The position numbers and the translations under genes were made by a program. The notes beneath the pieces are model-generated. The model had not been told where the DNA came from. It ran no database searches and saw nothing but the letters and a program-made list of their open reading frames with translations. Source: Candidatus Thorarchaeota archaeon (GTDB lineage Archaea > Asgardarchaeota > Thorarchaeia > Thorarchaeales > Thorarchaeaceae). From it: a stretch of 17,380 nt of DNA. The stretch covers positions 1 through 17,380 of the forward strand of contig JAEOUN010000111.1 in assembly GCA_016839245.1 (NCBI GenBank). Reading direction: 5' to 3'. Shown piece by piece: positions 15,411 to 17,380 of this stretch (positions are counted from its first letter, which is position 1; each line of letters opens with the position of its first letter).

Positions 15411-16446
15411 GTTTGAATACAAAATTATAGGAAATACAGCGACAAGTCTTGCTGAATTAATCCAAGAAGAGCTCAATAAAGGTCTGACTTTCACCCTAAC
15501 TGAAAAGAAAGAAGAAATAGTCCACCTTAATTGCAAAGGAAAAGACTGGGTTGAGGTAAGTCAAGATAATGATTGGCTTGAGATATCAGTCGAAGACTCA
15601 TTCTTTAGCGGTGTACCTCCTATAACAAAAGTTCTTGTTGCTCTCTGGTCAAATCTTATGGATTTCGGTTCATTAAAATTGACAGACATCGAGTTTTCCG
15701 AATTCATTCATCAATCTATGATATCGAGGTTACATGTTTCAAATATTCTTACTAATTTTGACTTGTCGCGAGGACCATTCTTCGGAATACAAATTAAGCC
15801 CTCATATGAAACGACTTTAGACTCCAAATGTGAATTAGCTACACAATTTGTAAGATACGGTGGTACATTTCTCAAAGAAGATGAAACGTACTTCATCGAA
15901 AGAGAACACATGCTAACAGAGTCAACAAAAATTCAAGGTATACTTTCAAGTTTTTCTGAAACAAGTTACTATATTCCAAATATTACTCCTTGGTGCAATC
16001 AATTTGAATTCATTCAAGCTCTCAGGAACTCTGGAATAAGAATTGGCTTGATTGCATACCTAATTGTGGGTCTTAATTCTGTGTTTAAATCACAGACATC
16101 TGGAATTTCTTATTGGGGTCATCGTGTTGGATATGAAATAATACGGAATCAGATGTCAATGCAAGCTCTCGTAAAACTTGCTCTCTATTCAGGAATTAGC
16201 TTCATTCATATTGGAACACCTCTTTTTAGCTCAGTTGAATCAGTTGAATCGACAAAAGATGTATACAAAGTTGTTAATGACTTTCCCACAAGACCAATTC
16301 CTGTCTTTACAAAGACATCAAGAGAAATCACAGGCCGGATTGTTTCTCACTTTGGTAGACGGATTATTCTCATGGCCTGTGGATCTATCCGTACAAAAGG
16401 GAAGCTAGATGAAGAGAAGATGCTTAATTGGATGGAGGAATTATAA
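15394..16446 (+). CDS. RuBisCO-like protein (divergent, form IV-type)
   Basis: This protein of about 350 residues has RuBisCO large-subunit architecture. An N-terminal domain (about 6-110) ends with PPITKVLVALWSNLMDFGSL and KLTDIEF. The barrel then begins GPFFGIQIKPSYETTL (127-142). Inferred equivalents of catalytic residues are: K175 kept as K135, K177 replaced by S137, the carbamylated K201 as K161 with D203/E204 as D163/E164 in GGTFLKEDET, H294-R295 as H243-R244, and H327 as H272 in FIHIGTP. The loop-6 lysine region is not conserved and the C terminus is short, ending soon after CGSIRT. Carboxylase activity is unlikely; enolase- or isomerase-type sugar-phosphate chemistry is more plausible. 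TTG 15394 follows GGGGGA by 6 nt; an earlier TTG (15349) would add 15 residues inside the upstream gene. Confidence 0.82.
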   Translation: MRKRSRFEYKIIGNTATSLAELIQEELNKGLTFTLTEKKEEIVHLNCKGKDWVEVSQDNDWLEISVEDSFFSGVPPITKVLVALWSNLMDFGSLKLTDIEFSEFIHQSMISRLHVSNILTNFDLSRGPFFGIQIKPSYETTLDSKCELATQFVRYGGTFLKEDETYFIEREHMLTESTKIQGILSSFSETSYYIPNITPWCNQFEFIQALRNSGIRIGLIAYLIVGLNSVFKSQTSGISYWGHRVGYEIIRNQMSMQALVKLALYSGISFIHIGTPLFSSVESVESTKDVYKVVNDFPTRPIPVFTKTSREITGRIVSHFGRRIILMACGSIRTKGKLDEEKMLNWMEEL

Positions 16447-16447
16447 A

Positions 16448-17065
16448 TTGGCTAGGATTATTCTAATTGGTGGGGGATCTTTCCAAGGTAAATCGTTAGT
16501 ATCTCTTGAAATTGGCCATCGTTTCAAGATACCTGCAATTGTATGTACTGATACAATTCGTAGTATATTACATACAATCTTTCCAGAAGACCCTCGTTTT
16601 TTCACATCTACATACCTGATGAAGCCCGAACACTTGAATCAACAAATGAAGGCGGTATCCACGACTATAATCGACTTAATTGAAATATTCGAGAAACGCG
16701 GTGAGAGTTTGATACTTGAGGGTATGCATTTTGATGAACAGGCAATCGATTATGTATACAAGAAGTCAAATGCAATTTTATTTTGTCTCGACAATAAACG
16801 CTCATTTATTGATAGGGTCTTATTTAAAGGAAAAACAAGGGATAAGATTGAATATTTGAATCCTGAATCTGGTGAAGTTCGCTATGGTACAGTTTCTGAG
16901 GAGAATATTGAGGAAACATCCTATATGTCTCATTCCAATCGAATTCTTGAAATCCATAATGAGATTGTAGATTATTTCAAGAGGAGAGGTCTTTATGTGA
17001 TAGAATTCTCACAGATTGATGAAGCTGTTGATATTATCACTGATATTATTATGAAGCAATTTTAA
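16448..17065 (+). CDS. 2-phosphoglycerate-kinase-like P-loop kinase
   Basis: This 205-residue P-loop kinase has Walker A GGGSFQGKS (8-16), CTDTIRSIL (33-41) and ILEGMH (89-94), the order and spacing seen in archaeal 2-phosphoglycerate kinases (GGTSGVGKS, TDTIRE, EGVH). The C-terminal half is mixed helical, and RDKIEYLNPESGEVRYG probably forms the lid or substrate region. 2-phosphoglycerate kinase feeds cyclic 2,3-diphosphoglycerate synthesis, but with these operon partners the substrate may be another small phosphorylated acid or sugar. The start is TTG 16448, with GGAGG at 16434-16438, 9 nt upstream; an ATG at 16409 lies inside the previous gene and lacks such a site. It is the last gene of the operon; repeat copy 3 follows 31 bp after its stop. 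Confidence 0.82.
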   Translation: MARIILIGGGSFQGKSLVSLEIGHRFKIPAIVCTDTIRSILHTIFPEDPRFFTSTYLMKPEHLNQQMKAVSTTIIDLIEIFEKRGESLILEGMHFDEQAIDYVYKKSNAILFCLDNKRSFIDRVLFKGKTRDKIEYLNPESGEVRYGTVSEENIEETSYMSHSNRILEIHNEIVDYFKRRGLYVIEFSQIDEAVDIITDIIMKQF

Positions 17066-17096
17066 ACATAGATATGAATTCTACATAAATCCTAGA

Positions 17097-17135
17097 TGGA
17101 GGAAGTCTCGAGTTCAAATCTCGACTGGTACACCT
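17097..17135 (+). repeat. Attachment-type repeat, copy 3 (orphan tRNA-Ala 3' half)
   Basis: Thirty-five of 39 positions match the tRNA-Ala 3' exon. The T arm TCGAG-TTCAAAT-CTCGA is unchanged. Differences are one in the variable region, two in the acceptor strand, and T in place of the final A of CCA. Beyond it ACTTTCT also occurs after the true tRNA gene, offset by one base. This is the distal boundary of the array and possibly the oldest displaced tRNA end. Confidence 0.85.
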
Positions 17136-17175
17136 ACTTTCTTTGTCCATCTTCTCAGAGTATTAAAAAAGTGTG

Positions 17176-17208
17176 AATCAAGAGGACGAATTGACATGCC
17201 TCTTGATT
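17176..17208 (-). terminator. Hairpin with T run after the minus-strand gene
   Basis: AATCAAGAGG and CCTCTTGATT form a perfect 10-bp stem with a 13-nt loop. It begins 7 nt after the stop codon of the minus-strand gene, and on that strand is followed by CACACTTTTTT. Stem plus T run in the right place supports a transcript end. Confidence 0.6.
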
Positions 17209-17214
17209 TCAGTA

Positions 17215-17379
17215 TTACTCAATAGCGAATATTATGTACTCTAGGAATAAAGACACAATATGAATTATGAATAGGATTAGGCTGATAGAAACAATCTTCT
17301 CGTATTTGGGATTATTTCCACAAACAAAAAATAATCCGAGAATTGCAATGATTATTACTACCACTGCAAGTATGACTTG
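17215..17379 (-). CDS. C-terminal part of a membrane protein (partial)
   Basis: The minus strand is open from the window edge to a TAA at 17215-17217, giving 54 residues. Two hydrophobic segments are visible, VILAVVVIIIAILGLFFVC and SISLILFIIHIVSLFLEYI, joined by a short polar loop GNNPKYEKIV, so at least two membrane spans are present. The N terminus lies outside the window. The family is not recognised. A terminator-like hairpin follows the stop codon, which supports a genuine gene. It marks the end of the array and probably the return to chromosomal sequence. Confidence 0.6.
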   Translation of the reverse strand, partial: QVILAVVVIIIAILGLFFVCGNNPKYEKIVSISLILFIIHIVSLFLEYIIFAIE

Positions 17380-17380
17380 A

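Larger units (their letters stand above)
13581..17135 (+). mobile_element. Module 3: putative tRNA-associated element with a metabolic operon
   Basis: The segment is bounded by repeat copies 2 and 3 and filled almost completely by four co-directional genes. No recombinase gene is present. Gaps between genes are short, at 58 bp, then a 17-bp overlap, then 1 bp, so the module is a single operon. The leader (13581-13672) is AT-rich, with no clear TATA box I would defend. Unit boundaries come from the repeats; mobility is inferred. Confidence 0.55.

Noticed and set aside
15394..16446. Annotating the RuBisCO-like gene as a functional carboxylase (rbcL)
   Set aside because: The K177 equivalent and the loop-6 lysine are missing and the C terminus is short, so carbon fixation is unlikely.
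12954..17135. Orphan tRNA 3' halves as split-tRNA genes for trans-splicing
   Set aside because: The local tRNA-Ala has both halves and a normal cis intron. The orphan copies lack intron-side sequences long enough to pair with a separate 5' half, and two of the three have acceptor, CCA or variable-region damage. Attachment remnants explain their spacing and flanking cargo better.
1..17380. CRISPR arrays, rRNA genes, insertion sequences
   Set aside because: No regularly spaced short repeats, rRNA-like segments or transposase genes were seen on either strand.

Overview
The window looks archaeal. Both tRNA genes carry short introns with bulge-helix-bulge geometry, TATA-like boxes precede several transcription units, many genes have GGAGG-type ribosome binding sites with GTG or TTG starts, and a large beta-helix/multi-TM/winged-helix surface protein is present. 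An Asgard-type or related uncultured lineage would fit, but that is inference, because no phylogenetic marker protein is in the window.

Left part (1-8300), ordinary chromosomal genes mostly on the minus strand: the 3' end of an unrecognised gene; tRNA-Phe(GAA) with a 30-nt intron inside the T loop; a Bcp/PrxQ peroxiredoxin; a four-TM protein; a class I methyltransferase; a small two-TM protein; a RimJ/RimL-like acetyltransferase; a second methyltransferase (plus strand); a secreted, C-terminally anchored protein; and a ~1060-residue protein with an N-terminal right-handed beta-helix, about 15 TM segments and a C-terminal winged helix. The signal peptide of that last protein appears cut off by a one-base shift in a poly-A run.

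Right part (8295-17135), a tRNA-anchored array. An intact intron-containing tRNA-Ala(GGC) is followed, all in the same orientation, by three isolated copies of its 3' half, at 12954-12998 (39 bp identical), 13545-13580 (diverged) and 17097-17135 (35/39 identical). These look like attachment-site remnants of serially integrated elements. They divide the region into three modules without a recognisable integrase.
Module 1 (8402-12998) holds a two-gene operon: a 525-aa protein with an intact phosphoribosyltransferase (PRTase) PRPP motif, a Cys cluster and a C-terminal winged-helix-like region, then a 796-aa unrecognised protein with two C-terminal TM segments.
Module 2 (12999-13580) holds one small two-TM protein on the minus strand.
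Module 3 (13581-17135) holds a compact four-gene operon, all with TTG starts: a membrane-anchored PRTase-fold protein, a dehydroquinate-synthase/glycerol-1-phosphate-dehydrogenase-like protein, a RuBisCO-like protein and a 2-phosphoglycerate-kinase-like P-loop kinase.

The most striking observation is the combination: a tRNA-Ala attachment array whose two larger modules both carry PRTase-fold proteins, one of them in an operon with a RuBisCO-like protein, a DHQS-fold enzyme and a small-molecule kinase. Module 3 reads as a candidate pathway making or modifying a phosphorylated sugar or nucleotide-like metabolite. Module 1 reads as a candidate PRTase-based conflict or signalling system. Neither function can be proved from sequence alone. 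After the last repeat the window ends inside a minus-strand membrane protein gene with its own terminator-like hairpin.
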